Assembly (NCBI GenBank): GCA_014529385.2
Contig: CM043959.1
Coordinates: forward strand, 63,441,753 to 63,505,752
Direction of reading: 5' to 3'
Source of the DNA: Adiantum capillus-veneris
Lineage: Eukaryota > Streptophyta > Polypodiopsida > Polypodiales > Pteridaceae
Length of the DNA stretch: 64,000 nt
Positions 22,001 to 34,540 of the stretch are shown piece after piece. Below the pieces are notes generated by a model. That model was given only the letters and a program-made list of their open reading frames with translations, ran no database searches and was not told the origin of the DNA. The first letter of the stretch is position 1. Every line of letters begins with the position of its first letter. The position numbers and the translations under genes are program-made.

Positions 22001-23572
22001 GTGCCTGCCCTTAGTCCCCCTGAGTCCCTTTTAAGCCTTATTTCAACAAAAAAGTCAAATAGAGAGAAAAAAACTCCCTGTGTGGATTTCAGAGCCTCCG
22101 AGCCGTTTTCTAACTTTTGGAGTGCTTTTCGGCAATGAAATTTCTTGATGTTGGTCTCCATAGCTTCCGGATCCCTTGGAGATCCTTGCCGTATGGTTTT
22201 TGTCCAGTTTGGCTTCACTGGAGCTTCGTTTGGAAATTTGTCACTCTAGAAGCACCCGTGGTTGCATTTACATGTCTTCGATGACTTGTGGTGGTTTACC
22301 ACCATAGGACTTGGTTGTTGATGGTATAGGAAAGCTGCTCGTGAAGTTTGGTGCGTGGCAAACGGACATGCGGTTTGGCCGCGAGAGCTATTTGACGCTT
22401 TGTGTGTCTGATGCCATCTCTGAAGTTTAGTGCCGCTTTGGGTCAGGTTTTGGTCATGTGGGCTACATAGACTTGTCGAGCATGTCGAGATGCTCCTACC
22501 CATGAATTTTGGTAGCATTTGGGCGCCTCTCCGCCGATTTTCCATTTGGTGGCCGCTTGCGGGGCTCTAGGAATTAGTGTTTTTCCCAATGGCTTTCTAC
22601 TACCTTTGGACATCCAAGACTCGTCTCCTATGCTAGGGTAAGCTGCCAATGAATTCTCATTGCTTTTGGGTTAGCCTTTAGGTGGCCACTTCTACTTGTA
22701 GGTCTCTACTGCCCGCTTTTTGTGTGAATCCTACGCTAGTTTTCGCGACAAAACGACAAACATGCGCTAAAATCTCAAGGTGGTGAGCCTACCTCTCATG
22801 TCTGAAGCCCGTCAGGTAGTCATGCACATCGTAGAAGCTGCTGGAGGTTCCGTTCCCTCTAGGTGGCAGGAGCTCTCTCTCAAAGGTCAATAGTGGAAAT
22901 GAGGTTAAAATGAAGTGAAAATTTTTTTTAATGGGGGTCCCCGAACCACTTTTCATGAAATTTGACATGTGCTCCCAACTTCTTGTGAGATGCGGTTTAG
23001 GCTCAAAAATTTCTTGATTTGGACTCCATTTGCTCTGTTTACGAGAAATTTGACGTTTTGGTCTAAATCTGGCCAAAACACGCTTTCTGCCTTTGTCTCA
23101 TAATTGCACCCCCATTGTACCATAGGTTGTCCTATAGTCACTAATCATCCCCATATTTCTTTTTTCATTATAACCGTTTTTCACCTGCCTTTTGTATTTT
23201 TGAAGTTTTTCTGCCGAAAACTAGCAAAATTAAAATAAAATAGCAAATCAAACCCAAAAACTCCCAAAAAATCATAATAAATCAAAAACATCCCTGCAAA
23301 ACATTATATACACTCACATGCAATTTTTATGGCCGGATTTCTCCGTTTTACCAATATTTTGCCCGAAAAATGGCTATTTTTACTTATATACACACACCTA
23401 GGGGCTTGATTTGGCGTTTGGCTCCATATACTTGTAGATTCATGCTGTATAAGGCCATATGTACTTGGGTTAGTCCCAAAAATTTTGCAATCAAATAGCA
23501 ACCCTTAAAAATAGTTGAAAAACGTGCCCTTCTTTTGCTCTTTCTGCCATTGGGTCCGCATTTGAGAATGCC
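22001..23572. other. Conserved non-coding region of element B1
   Basis: No credible ORF on either strand, yet the sequence follows 41871-43440 of element B2 along its length. It lies between the palindrome array and the internal polypurine tract. Confidence 0.6.
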
Positions 23573-23586
23573 TTCCCCCCCTCCTA
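23573..23586 (-). promoter_or_regulatory. Internal polypurine tract of element B1
   Basis: The minus strand reads TAGGAGGGGGGGAA. It matches the core of the terminal tract at 17441-17454 and recurs at the same place in element B2 (43441-43453). Confidence 0.55.
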
Positions 23587-23753
23587 GCCGAAGTCCTCGC
23601 GGACAACAAGGTATTGCCTCGCAGTATGTGCCATGCATGTGTTTGAAAAAATTGTGCTAATGCTTGGCCGTGTAATGTGGCCCTATATAATGCATACTCG
23701 GTCAATGCATGGAAAAATTAATGTTGTGCAAGAGAAGGGTATAAGCAAGATGC

Positions 23754-25423
23754 TTATTGGCATTCGCCGTCGAGGTTTTCTGTATTTGTTAGGCGGAGTT
23801 TCTTTTCAAGTAAAAGTTGTAACTCTACCGCTCTCTGTTTGATTGTCTTTCTTGCAAAAGTTGCGTGGTTTGCCGCTACTGTCGATATGGCCATAGTCGT
23901 CTCCTTGGAGAGAATTTTCGTGGCATAATTGGCCGTAGAACTTGTCTCTTTTTCTTTCCATTTGTAGATTTGTTTTGTTGGTCTTTGTAGGTTTATTGCT
24001 ACTGCCTTGGTTTCCATTGTTTTGTTGCTGAGTGGTATCCACATAACTTGGTTTTTTGGTTTCATATGCAGTTGTCTGCCTTCCGATGTTGATTGTACTG
24101 AAGGGAGTTCCTTTTGCTTCGGTTTTTGGATCTAGATGTGAGTCGTATTTCAATTGTTGTTGAACATTTTCTTTGGGATCCATATCTTTTTTATTCCCTT
24201 GGTTTTTGGTTGAACTATCTGTTTCGGTTGAATTCTTCTGTTGTATTGTGGTTTGTCTGCCATGTCATTTCTATCCTTTCTCACCCATACTACTTCTGAT
24301 CTCTTCACTCTGGTTGGTGAATTTTTATATTTGTAGTGAACAATGTTGGTAGTTACCTGTTTGTTTACCCTGGGTATCGTGTTGTTCTTTAGTGGCACCC
24401 TTCCTTTTGGCTCTTTATCCAGTGATTGCATTGCTGGCAGCTGATTATTCCGGGGTTGCTGAGCAAAGGCTACCACCTGTTGTTCTTGTGCATGCTAAAT
24501 CTTGACTGCATTCGCATTCCAATCTATCTGCACATTATACTCTTTTTTCCAAGGTTGTCCCAAAAACATGGGGTGTTGTGTGCTTTCATCCTCGACCACA
24601 TAAAACTTGTGTGGGTAAATAGATTGATGTACTTGTATATGCAATATAGTCCAGCCCAATGTTTTCAACGAATGTGATGTACTACTTTCCAACACTTGTG
24701 GAGTAGGATGAAGTTGACCTGTGGGCTTGAGCTGTTTGTATAATCTGTAAGAGATCAAATTTGCTTGAGCTCCAGAAGCAAGAAATGCCGTCGATTCCAC
24801 TTGATTGCTACCCACTTTGACTGCAATTATTGGCTCCACTATGTCTTTATCAAAATTCGTTAGTTGATTCGCAACGGTGATCCACATTGTTGTTGTCGTA
24901 GAAGCCTTCTTTCTGCAATGCATTCTTTTGCTTCTGCTTCGGCTTCGTCCTGTACCCTCTGTTTCTCCTTCATTCGTTGTTTTTCTTGATGGATTTGTTG
25001 AAGCATATCCTGGGTTAGTGGTAAATGATATTTCTTTAATCGACACCCACTAATCCAATTTGGCATTTCTTCTCCTACTAATGTAGCAAGCTTGACAGCT
25101 CCGCTTTGTGACAGGTGACTAATTACAAAGAGTCCCATCCCTTGCTTTTTAAGTTTCTTGGCATGTTGCTTCAAGGTATAAACAAGTACATAATCACTTT
25201 TTTTGAACTCTTTCGTGCGCACATGCTTGTCAAAAAACTCTTTTTGTCTTCTCTTTTTAGCATAGATCAAAGCTACAGCTCTGAAGTGAAGTTCATTTAG
25301 CTTTTCAAGATCATTTATTCTTGAAGAGAGCTCATGCCATGTCCATTCTAAGCGTTTCACTACTCGTAGATTTGGGATTAAAAACTCTATGGGTAATATA
25401 GCATTTAGGCCAAACACCATCAT
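23754..25423 (-). pseudogene. Integrase C-terminus, second retropepsin and Trp-motif tail of element B1
   Basis: 25423-24860 is the integrase C-terminal region (MMVFGLNAILPIEFLIP, then the KKRRQKEFFDKHV and DYVLVYTLKQHAKKL GPY-like part). 25046-24495 holds the retropepsin-like domain (ITVANQL, VESTAFLASGAQANLISY, FLGQPWKKEYNVQIDW). The catalytic DSG reads ASG (Ala codon at 24777-24779). 24476-23754 is a basic tail with VVWVRKDRN, KIWIPKKM and VMWIPLSN, ending KQRAVELQLLLEKK and then LDGECQ, as in B2. Frameshifts separate the parts. Confidence 0.7.
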
Positions 25424-25734
25424 TTGTACGGTGCGTTCCTATCGATGTTTTGTAAGCTACCCTGTATGCCCATAGTGTTGACTGTAACTGCTGATCCTAG
25501 TCTATTCTTGACTCTGATATAATTTTAGTGAGAACCATGCATAGTGTTTTATTTGTGGCCTCATCTTGTCCATTTGCCTGTGGATGATATGGAGCATATT
25601 TTCTATGTATGACATGAATTCCTCTAGCAGATATTCAATGACTTATTAAGAAAACGTGTTCCTCGATCACTGACAATTTCTATTGGTAAACCGTATCGTA
25701 CAAAGAAATTCTCATACACAAATTGTGCAGTGGT

Positions 25735-26640
25735 TCACGCATCTGCTTTTTGTGTTGCCTTGGATTCCGCCCATTTTGTGAGATAGTCTGTAGCCACAAT
25801 GCTATATTGGGTATGGGTGCGATATGCAGGGGGTGAGGCGGTTAAGACAATTTCTGTCATCTTATAGCCACCTGAAAAATGGCCTCCAATTATGCCTCTA
25901 TGTGCATGTTCTAGAATCAACAAGTATGCACTTTCACTTGCACAGATTCTAAGTTGATTGTCCTTTCCTCTCTTATAGAGTTGGTTCCCAATTAAATTAT
26001 AGTCGCGAGCCTCTATCTCTATATCCCTTTTCCGTGCTCTTGTTATGTTTTTAGGAAACATCCTTGTGGTTAAGAAATCAATGATATATTGACTCCAAGC
26101 AGGTTCAATGTTTACCTGAAACAGTGTCGCGTTATCCACTGGTCATTTGGCACTACACATAGTACAATTGTTAACATAAGCATGTGTGTCCGCGTACATA
26201 GTTGGCCAATAAACCCCTAACTCTTTCAGTCTCTAGTGTGTTTTCACTGTTGAACAATGAAATGCACAGTCCTGGATATGTGCTTCTTCAAGATAACACT
26301 CGAATTCCTCCAGATTTATACATAATCAAAGAATTTGGTCCGATCCTAGATGATACAGCCGTCCTGCAATCAACTGGAAGTTTCTTGTTTGTCGAATTGT
26401 TCGTTGTTTGGATCTGTCTTTCGTGTTATCAAACCTACCACCAAAGGAAAGAATGCTAACAATTTCCTGAGACCATTTGGGTATCATTTCAATATTGAAA
26501 AGATAAGCATCTGGTATGTCATCATTTACTCCTTCAGGAGCTTCCCCGTTGTTTAGCCTTGAAAGATGATCAGCCTGTAGATGAGTTTTACCCTTTTTGA
26601 CTACCACTCTGAAATCAAACTCTAGCAATATAATAAACTT
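25735..26640 (-). pseudogene. RNase H end, two H2C2 modules and deleted integrase core of element B1
   Basis: From 26640 downward: the RNase H end (LLEFDFRVVVKKGKTHLQA, DHLSRLN), then an integrase-type zinc module with AHIQDCAFH and CTMC (about 26140-26310). A spacer follows, then a second module start, AHRGIIGGHFSGG. The second CxxC and first catalytic Asp are lost in a deletion of about 150 bp compared with element B2: after EIVLTA the sequence resumes at AYRTHTQYSIVATDY. RT and gag are missing; the sequence changes to element X leader above about 26640. Confidence 0.7.
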
Positions 26641-26806
26641 CATTATTAAGTCCAAAGCTTCCGAGGTGTGCACCATATCCCACATAGTGGTCTCAACAAA
26701 ACCAATAATAGATCCCAGTTCCACTTACTCTAATATAATTAACAACATCAACCATTTATAGGCTACTTAGGACCTCTCTTCTTAAGCAAGAAATGAGAAA
26801 CCAAAT

Positions 26807-26818
26807 GCCCTAATACCA
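26807..26818 (-). promoter_or_regulatory. Primer-binding site of element X
   Basis: The minus strand reads TGGTATTAGGGC, 10 of 12 matches to the plant initiator-Met tRNA site TGGTATCAGAGC. It starts one base inside the LTR end at 26820, which sets X on the minus strand. Confidence 0.6.
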
Positions 26819-26819
26819 A

Positions 26820-28427
26820 TGTAGTGGAATTGGCCTATTTAACTTGAGAGTAGTGAAAATTAATGAGAGTACTTTTGAGAAATGACTTTGTGAGCATAGC
26901 AGGTGAACATAATTGAAGATAGCAATATAATCATAGCAATTAGTTACCTTGGCATGAACAATACTTTTGCAAGAGAGAGATAATTTAGAGAACATGACAA
27001 CAGTTGATGATCGGCTTTATGTGGAGCCAGTCCCCCCTCCAATAGGCATTTGTATTATGATTTTTCCATTAAGAGAGACTTGTTACAATAAACTCTTTGT
27101 GTTCCTTGTGACCTAGGTGATGCAATGAATATGGAAAACTTCATGAATCACAAGCATAAAATAAACTTGAAATAAGCACTAACTATCCCAAGCCTCAGTC
27201 TCAAGACCTCAAACACCTTCGAAGGTGAAGAGAGCTAGCAGGGAATGAGGGTAGGGAAGAGGAAGAAGAAACATTTCAAAGGAGAAAGAATTAGTTCCTC
27301 ACTTATCATAACTCTTCTTGCTAGCATACATAATAGCATAGTAATGAAGAAGAAGGAGATGGAAATCTTAATCATTGAAGCATGGCTCTTGGTTGGATTT
27401 GCACTCCATAGCCAAAGAGTGTTGCTGTAGGCTCTCCACCTCTACTTGCTTGTAGAAGGAGAGGGAGCTCTTGCACTTTGCGCATCATACAATGAGAGTG
27501 TGTGTGAATGTGCATGGGTGAGTATACCCCCTAAGCAACCCCCTAGCTTGATTGGGTCGATCCCCCCCCCTTGTAGCTCATGCTTGAAGCTCGTTGGACC
27601 CCTCCAGGCCTAGCCAATCACAAGCAGGAGGCATTACAAGCAGCAAGGGTAGCCTTGGGACAAGTGTCCCCTTTCCGCTTTGAGAGAGAGGACTTGATAA
27701 ATGAAAAATCAATAAATAAATCTCCTAAATTATCATTGGACCCCTTGGGTATCCAACCAATAGGCTTCAGGCACACCATGATGGCAACATGAGGAGGAGC
27801 TTGACAAGTGTCCCTTTTGCTTTCTTTGTACCATGCATGCCTTGTGTGAGGGTGTGGGTGTTCTCTCTCATCCCCCCTCATGTACGGCTCGCCCCCTCCT
27901 TGTAGGGATTGAATATTTGACTTTTGGACACCTCAATCCCCTCATGCATAGGCCCTATTCCCACAACAAGCTTGGGCCTTAAGCACTTTAAGCTTGGGCT
28001 GGATTCTCACCTCAAGTACAACCCTAGCATCTCAAGCATCAAGCATCTCAATCATCAAGCACCTCGCGCATCTCAAGCACCTCAAGCACATTAGTCATCA
28101 AGCATGACAAGTAGGACAAGCACCTCGAGCTAGGTCAGGTTCCCGCCTCAAGCTCAGCCCTAGCTTACCTAAGGTCAACGGACTTTTACACACATTGTTG
28201 GAGGTCTTCAATGAAGCTAACCCTAAGGTCTTATGCTCCATTGGTTAGCCTTTCTCTTTGATAGACCATATCTCATTTGGGACCCTTTACCATTGGCCCC
28301 ATGTCAAGATAGATCTATAAGCACACGTCTATATCTTAACCCATGTTCCCGTTTATTCTCCCACATTAAGTGATGATTTTAATATGAGAAAATAATTTGG
28401 GTTGGTTAGATATTAGATTTTATGACA
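26820..28427 (-). repeat. 5' LTR of element X
   Basis: 1608 bp from TG (TGTAGTGG) to CA (TTATGACA) on the plus strand. It is homologous to 15581-16551 over its first 970 bp and followed by the CCATC target repeat. Between about 27995 and 28150 it holds short CAAGCATCTCAAG-type repeats. Confidence 0.7.
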
Positions 28428-28432
28428 CCATC

Positions 28433-29308
28433 CTATTAAACCAAGAAAGCCACGTATTCCTCTTACTGATTTTGGTGTAGGCCAAGCTATAACATCTTTG
28501 ATCTTACTTGGATCAGTAGAAACACCATCCTTGGATACAATAAGTTCCAAATATTCCACCTTGTAACTGAAGAAGGTGTATTGTTTACATTTAGCATAAA
28601 GTTGATTTTGACGGAGAAGTTGAAGTACTGATCGCACATGTTGTTTGTGTTCTTCTCTATTTCTTGAGTAAACCAAGATAGCATAAAAAAGGACAAAAAC
28701 AAAATCATCAAGATGCTCTCAAAACACGTCAATCACATGAAATGATTAAAAGTTGCAGGAACTATAAGTTCATACTGTCCAAAATGAGTAATAAATCCTA
28801 TCTTTGGTATGTCCTCCTCCTTGATTCAAATTTGGTAATACCCTGACTTAAGATCACTTTTTGTGCAAATACGAGCTCCATGTAATCGGTCAAGCAACTC
28901 ATCAATCCTTGGTATTGTGTAGTTATTCTTGGCCATTACCTGATTCAATCCACGATAATCAATTCAAAGACGTAGAGTACCATCCTTCTTTCAATTAAAG
29001 AGAACAGGAGTACTCCATGGAGAAACACTGGGTTGAATGAATCCTTGTTCAAGGAGTTGAGCTAGTTGCTCCTTGAGTTCTGCAGATTCAAGTACCGACA
29101 TTTTGAATGGTCTACCGGGAACTGCTTGAGCTCCTAGAGTAAACTCTATTACATGATCAACATCACCCTTAGGTGGTAAGTGTGAAAGTTCTTTGGAAAA
29201 TACATCATAAAATTTGGTTATCCATTCCGCTTCAGGTGAATCTAACTTCTTCTCCTTAGGATTAAGCTTTAATGCGTAAATTCTTTCATTCTTCCTTTGA
29301 CTCTTCAT
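28433..29308 (-). pseudogene. pol: Reverse transcriptase of element A (Ty3/gypsy), 5' half of the split gene
   Basis: 29308-28991 carries the RT N-terminus (PKGDVDHVIEFTLGAQAVPG, LEQGFIQPSVSPWSTPVLF). Between 28990 and 28740 the fingers and palm are readable in broken frames ([31 protein letters not shown]). 28676-28433 has the thumb (FFSYKVEYLELIVSKDGVS, PKSVRGIRGFLGLIGW). It stops at 28432 within GLxGW and continues at 15579, across the nested insertion. The catalytic YxDD region is too damaged to read with confidence. Confidence 0.75.
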
Positions 29309-29785
29309 GTAAGGTCTCCACCTGTCTAGCTATAGAGGAATATACTTAAAGCTTTAGGGAAAAGCATTGGACATACAAACATGTAGAGCACTCTCTCAAA
29401 AGTAGTTAAAAATGACATTGTTGGAATCCTAAGCACATCAAACCCAGGGGTAGAAATTTTCAGAATTAAGTTTGGACCAAAACTGACCCGCTAGTCCTTT
29501 CCGAAGATTCAATGTATATTAAATTATGAAGAAAAATTGAATTGTTGCAGTAATCATTTAAGCATAGATTTTACTAAAGGCTTCCCATATATTGTACATA
29601 TATTTACTAATTAAGAAAAAAATAGGTTAAAAATTAGCAGATTTGATTTTTAAAGATGGCACGTGCTGGAAGGAATCATCACTAACCTGCCAGGGACAGG
29701 AAAGTAGCAAGGGGCGCTAAGGGAGTTGTAGGGCTGACTTGGGATGCAAGCTATTGCCATTTCCAACCTGTGAGTGCCCAAAAAC

Positions 29786-29795
29786 CTATAAATAG
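29786..29795 (+). promoter_or_regulatory. TATA box, plus strand
   Basis: CTATAAATAG lies in a relatively GC-rich stretch, with CACAATTTCAGAGAGACTC about 30 bp downstream as a plausible start region. It resembles an LTR or Pol II core promoter. Confidence 0.5.
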
Positions 29796-30243
29796 GACCC
29801 CTTGCTTCACAATTTCAGAGAGACTCAGAGTCCTGGCAGATTTCTCTTCCGAATAAGATAACACCTCTCAAAAGTTACTTAGAGAGAAAACACTCGTTGT
29901 AATTAATTGAGGTAATTAGTTTAATTTTAATTAAATAAGAAAATAACTTTAATTTTGACTAATTTTCTTAATTAAACTCTTAATTAAGGAGATTAAGCAT
30001 TCCCTATTATTCATTACTCTCTGAATTATCATCAGGCTTTTGATCACTAATTTCTTAAGCTTAATCAGTAATCTAATTATTTAATTATTGCATTTTAAGC
30101 TGAAAATGTTTAATTTTAGGTTGATTTATGAAGAAAAATATTTTTTAGCCTAAATAATTGTATAGTTTTTAAAGCTTAGCTGTGCTGTCTAGAAGCCAGG
30201 GAAATTAAATTGTAATTTTTTTAGTAATCTATCCAATAAATTA

Positions 30244-31224
30244 GGCTAAAATAGTCTGTTTTTAAGCATAAGTTGAAGGGGAAAATTAGCAAAATCCCTT
30301 AGATAATTATACAACAATTATCATAGCTAGAAATCACTGTTAAAAAATAGAAATAATTAGGCCATGCACAAAAAATTAGTTTAGCTAATCAATTAGACTA
30401 AAATTGTTTGTTTTTAAGCATAGATTGAAGAGGGAATTTAGTTAAAGCGCTTAGATAACTATACATAGATTATCATAGTTAGAAATCACTTTTAAAAAGT
30501 CGTGATAATAAGGTCATGAATAGAAAATTAGTTTAGCTAACTAATTAGGCTAAAGTTGTCTGCTTTTAGGCATAAATTGAAGGAGGAAATTAGCTAGATC
30601 ACTTACATAACTATACAGTAATTATCAAAGCTAGAAGTCACTATTAGCAAGACGGGATAATTAGGCCATGCACAAAAAATTAGTTTGCTAACTAATTAGG
30701 CTAAATTTATCTATTTTTAAGTATAAACTAAAGGGGAAAATTAGCTAGATAGCATAGATAACTATACAATAAGTATCAAAGCTAGAAATCATTGTTACAA
30801 AGTCATCGAAATTAGGTCATGTACAAAAAATTAGTCTAGCTAATTAATTAGGTTAAAATTGTGTGTTTTTAAGCATAAATTGAAGGAAAAAAAATAGCTA
30901 AATCACTTTGATAATGATAAAACAATTATCATAGCTAGAAATCACTAATGGGAAATTGAGATAACTAGGTCTTGAACAAAAAACTAGTTTAGCTTATTAA
31001 TTAGGCTAAAATAGTCTTCTTTTAGTCATCAATTGATAGGGGAAACTAGCTTAATCCCTTAGATAACTATACAACAATTATCATAGCTAGAAATCATAAT
31101 TAGTAATCCATGATAATTAAGCCATGAACAAAAATTAGTTCAGATAATTATTTAGGCTAAAATTATCTAATTTTAAGCATAAATTAAAGGGGGAAACTAG
31201 CTAAATTACTTAGATAACTATACG
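30244..31224. repeat. Seven-unit 152-bp tandem repeat
   Basis: Units start at 30244, 30396, 30548, 30699, 30851, 31004 and 31155, each with GGCTAAA-like, TTTTTAAGCATAAATTGAAG-like and AGATAACTATAC-like blocks. AT-rich and non-coding. The last unit is cut at about 31224. Confidence 0.9.
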
Positions 31225-34200
31225 GAAATATGTTGGAACAAAAATTGGTGTACAAATTTGCAGTTGAATCAATCATTCTAAAGAACAGCCCTACCTATGT
31301 GTCTAAAAAGATTTTTAGTATTCTATTAGCCAAAGCATTAAACAACCACTGCCCAATAAATCTCAACTTCATTCTATATCACAATGTAGTGACGCAATCA
31401 ATCAAAATAAAGATACAATATCTAGAAAGCATGTAATATTTGGAAAAACGTTTGCTAGATTACTTGTGTGCCAGATCATCATGTGTGTGTAAAGGCAATC
31501 ACTTTGAGACTAGCACAACTAGAAGTTCAAAAAAGCCAAACACAATGTCTTTTATATTTCCCAAGGAAAAATGTGAAATAGCAACACAATTGAAGACACA
31601 GCCTGGTTTGGACAAGGCTACAATAGAACCTTCTAAACAACATTCTAAGAAACAAAAGCTAGCAAACAAATATTGGGATTAGTTGAGTGTTAAGACTAAG
31701 TGCAAGATATTTTTAAACTCTCCATCGACTTACAAACAAGTCAAATAAGGACTAGCCAAATTCCGAAACAATCGGGACATGCAACAACGACTATTTTGTC
31801 ACACGGTACTATAATTTCTACAACTACAGTCGAACACACCCTAGATAGACTTCAATCCTTGTAAAAGAACGTACTTGTAGGTGATCTAGTTATAGAAACT
31901 TCCAAAAAATGGAATATCATATAACGTTTTAGTGGTTAGGTCCAAAATTGAAAGTAATAACCATGTAAAAATTTGTAAACAATTCAACCCATTTTCCTTG
32001 ACACAAATTCATCTCACTAGTTGAGTACAAATACATGTAAGAGATTGAATATTTATTCAAACAATTGAATCTTCTCAAAGGAGATAATGCTTATAAGTAT
32101 GATAAGCTTAAACAAGAGCCAAAAACTCCTTGTTGAAATATGATTGTCAAAAGAAATGACACGATAATTTTTCATAATAACTCACACCCGATGCGTGGTA
32201 GAAATCATCTGTCATCACATCAACTGGCTAAGTTGAATCAACTATAGCCAAGACACATGTTGTTGAAACCGTCACCAATTGCTGCATTGCCACAATTTAG
32301 ATGGGGTGGAACACCATAATCAATGTGGTCAGGAAGATGGTGGAGGTTCATGTCGATATTCAAATCTCCAACGTGGCTCACCTATAGCAATAGTTAGGAG
32401 AGGAGAAAAGAACTATTAGTTAGTACTAAATAGATGTTTTCAAGCACAAAAGATTTTGGATTGAGGAAGACACCATAGTGGGTGCACCAAGTTCAAAGAA
32501 AGACAATGATGATGACCTTGTAGACGCTCAAAACCAAATCCAGAGGGGCCAAGCTAAAAGACCCGATTCATCATCGTAGCCACCTAATATAACCCTAGAC
32601 CACATAGGATCAGATACTTGGACGGTGGGAAAAACCGAAGACCAAAAAATTAAATTCACTCAACAACAAATGGTCTTCACACAAAGAAATAAGGGAGAAT
32701 GTATATAGGAAGAGCAAGCCTTATATCACACATCAAAATTTTATAATCAATGTTATAGTTTGAGGAGGATCTTAAGGAAAGGAAAGGATGTCCAGATCCA
32801 AACCTATCTTCAAGATGTAGATGTGTATATGGAATTGGAAAAGTATCAAATGATTTAAGATGACATTGTAGTAAACCCTCAAACATAGAAGCTAACAATG
32901 ATTGATGTATAGAATTTGTGAGTTCAAGTGGAAGAAAATTTGGGCATAAGGCCATCCTACAAATGCATGGAAGACATCAATAATGAGGTCAAAGGGGTCT
33001 TATTAAAGCTAAAAATTGTGAGAAGAGTCCTAGACCATAAAGTAGGTGCAATCTTATAGAAAAATCATAAGAAAGAAAATGGGGTCTATGAGAGACTCTT
33101 TATTTGTCAGTTTCAGAGAATGAAACCTACCGTATTAAGAAAGAAATCAAAGGAGACCTTTTGAATTCAATAGGAGAAATTGATACTCAAATTTTTCCCC
33201 AAAGTGGAATTTAAAGTCTAGCACAAGTAAAACCATATCATGCAACATATCTATGGAAAGATCTTGGAAAATCTATAATCTCAGGGAAAATTAAAGTTTT
33301 CATTTGTAAAGGAGTTGAGGATTGTCATAAATTATAATTTTTATTGTGCACATGGCATACACCTATCTATCAAAATGTTAAATGCCTCTATAATCTTATG
33401 GAGTATAAAGAGGCCCTCTTAGACCCCATTGTCTTCCTAAGGGTGTCTAACATCTAAGGATAGCTTAATAGAATGATGATCAAACAAGATCTTAAGTGTT
33501 TGTTCCATTTGTTCAAAGTCCTTTAAAAAAATGATACAATAGGAAAACTAGAGAGTCCTAAATTATATTGAAGCAAAGCAAGACTCCCCTATCTTCATGT
33601 ATGCACTCATACTCTTCCAATGAAAGAGGGTGAAATGTGCAAGCTCTATCGAGATTTATACCCACTGACAGGGATTTAAAATTCATGTAATCACTTAATA
33701 TTGTGCTAGAGTGAACATCTAATTGGTAAGGTGAATAATTTGTTAATTTATTGAATGAAGGGAGAAGAAACCAATTTTGAAAAACTCCATGTTATATGGT
33801 TGCTACCATCTCTTCACACTTTGTGATAATGTAGAATTTTTTAGTGATCATGTAAATATTAGATCATTAATCATTACCCACTCTACAATAAACTTGTAGA
33901 TCAAATGAGATACATCCTGATTGTGGACCAATTAAGGGAGTGGTACAAACAAAGAAAGGCCCTACGGATGGCCTGGAAGTCACTCGTTACGGATACTGAA
34001 CAGAATGTATGGTTGCAGAGCTCAAGAATGACTTGATCAGTTTTAGATGAATGATGGGTCAATGGAAATCTCAAATTATCCTTCTAATTAAGTACACAAA
34101 TGAGCTACTAAAACTATCAGTTGAAGCTTCAAACATACCTAAAAAGAAAGTTTCCAACAAGGCCAGCTTCGAACCAAAACTCAAAGAAATGGTTGAGGCA

Positions 34201-34540
34201 TTGTTCAAATCCATAATAAAAGCTAATGATCCATACCCAGCTAGAAGGACACAAACAATATCTATCTATCATAAGCTAGCTATACGGAAAGCAGACTCTA
34301 TATGACTTTAACATAAAGACTTAACATGCAATATCACCATACAAGGTGGAAATGCACAACAAGTGATGGCCAGAGCTAGACAACCACCATCTCAACAAGT
34401 GTAATGGCTTGAAAATAAGAAATCTTCAGACAACAAGAAAGTAAGCAAAAGCAATGAAGCAAACCCAAATGATATAAAAAAAACTCAAGAAAGGGAAGGA
34501 GGATATAAAAGGTGGGAATGGGATCTAGCCTTGCACAAGG
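31225..34540. other. Unassigned decayed region
   Basis: No ORF longer than about 92 codons. Some plus-strand stretches have protein-like wording between stops (around 32670-33400 and 34051-34305), which may be old coding sequence. No domain was recognised. Confidence 0.4.

Larger units (their letters stand above)
15581..28427 (-). mobile_element. Element X, LTR retrotransposon with element B1 nested in it
   Basis: Direct repeats at both ends (15581 onward and 26820-28427), TG...CA termini, the CCATC flanks and a primer site inside the upper repeat define an LTR element inserted into element A. Its coding interior is lost. Element B1 sits in the lower LTR at 16552, and a deletion joins B1 at about 26640 to X leader sequence just below 26807. 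Confidence 0.65.
29419..31224 (+). repeat. LTR-like segment with TATA box and tandem repeats (candidate)
   Basis: It begins TGTTGGAATCC at 29419, a start common in plant LTRs, and interrupts the upstream part of element A. It contains a TATA box at 29786-29795 and the 152-bp array. The other end and a second copy were not found, so its class is open. Confidence 0.4.

Noticed and set aside
31225-34540. Endogenous pararetrovirus or old host gene
   Set aside because: Protein-like stretches exist but no RT, movement-protein or coat-protein motif could be read.
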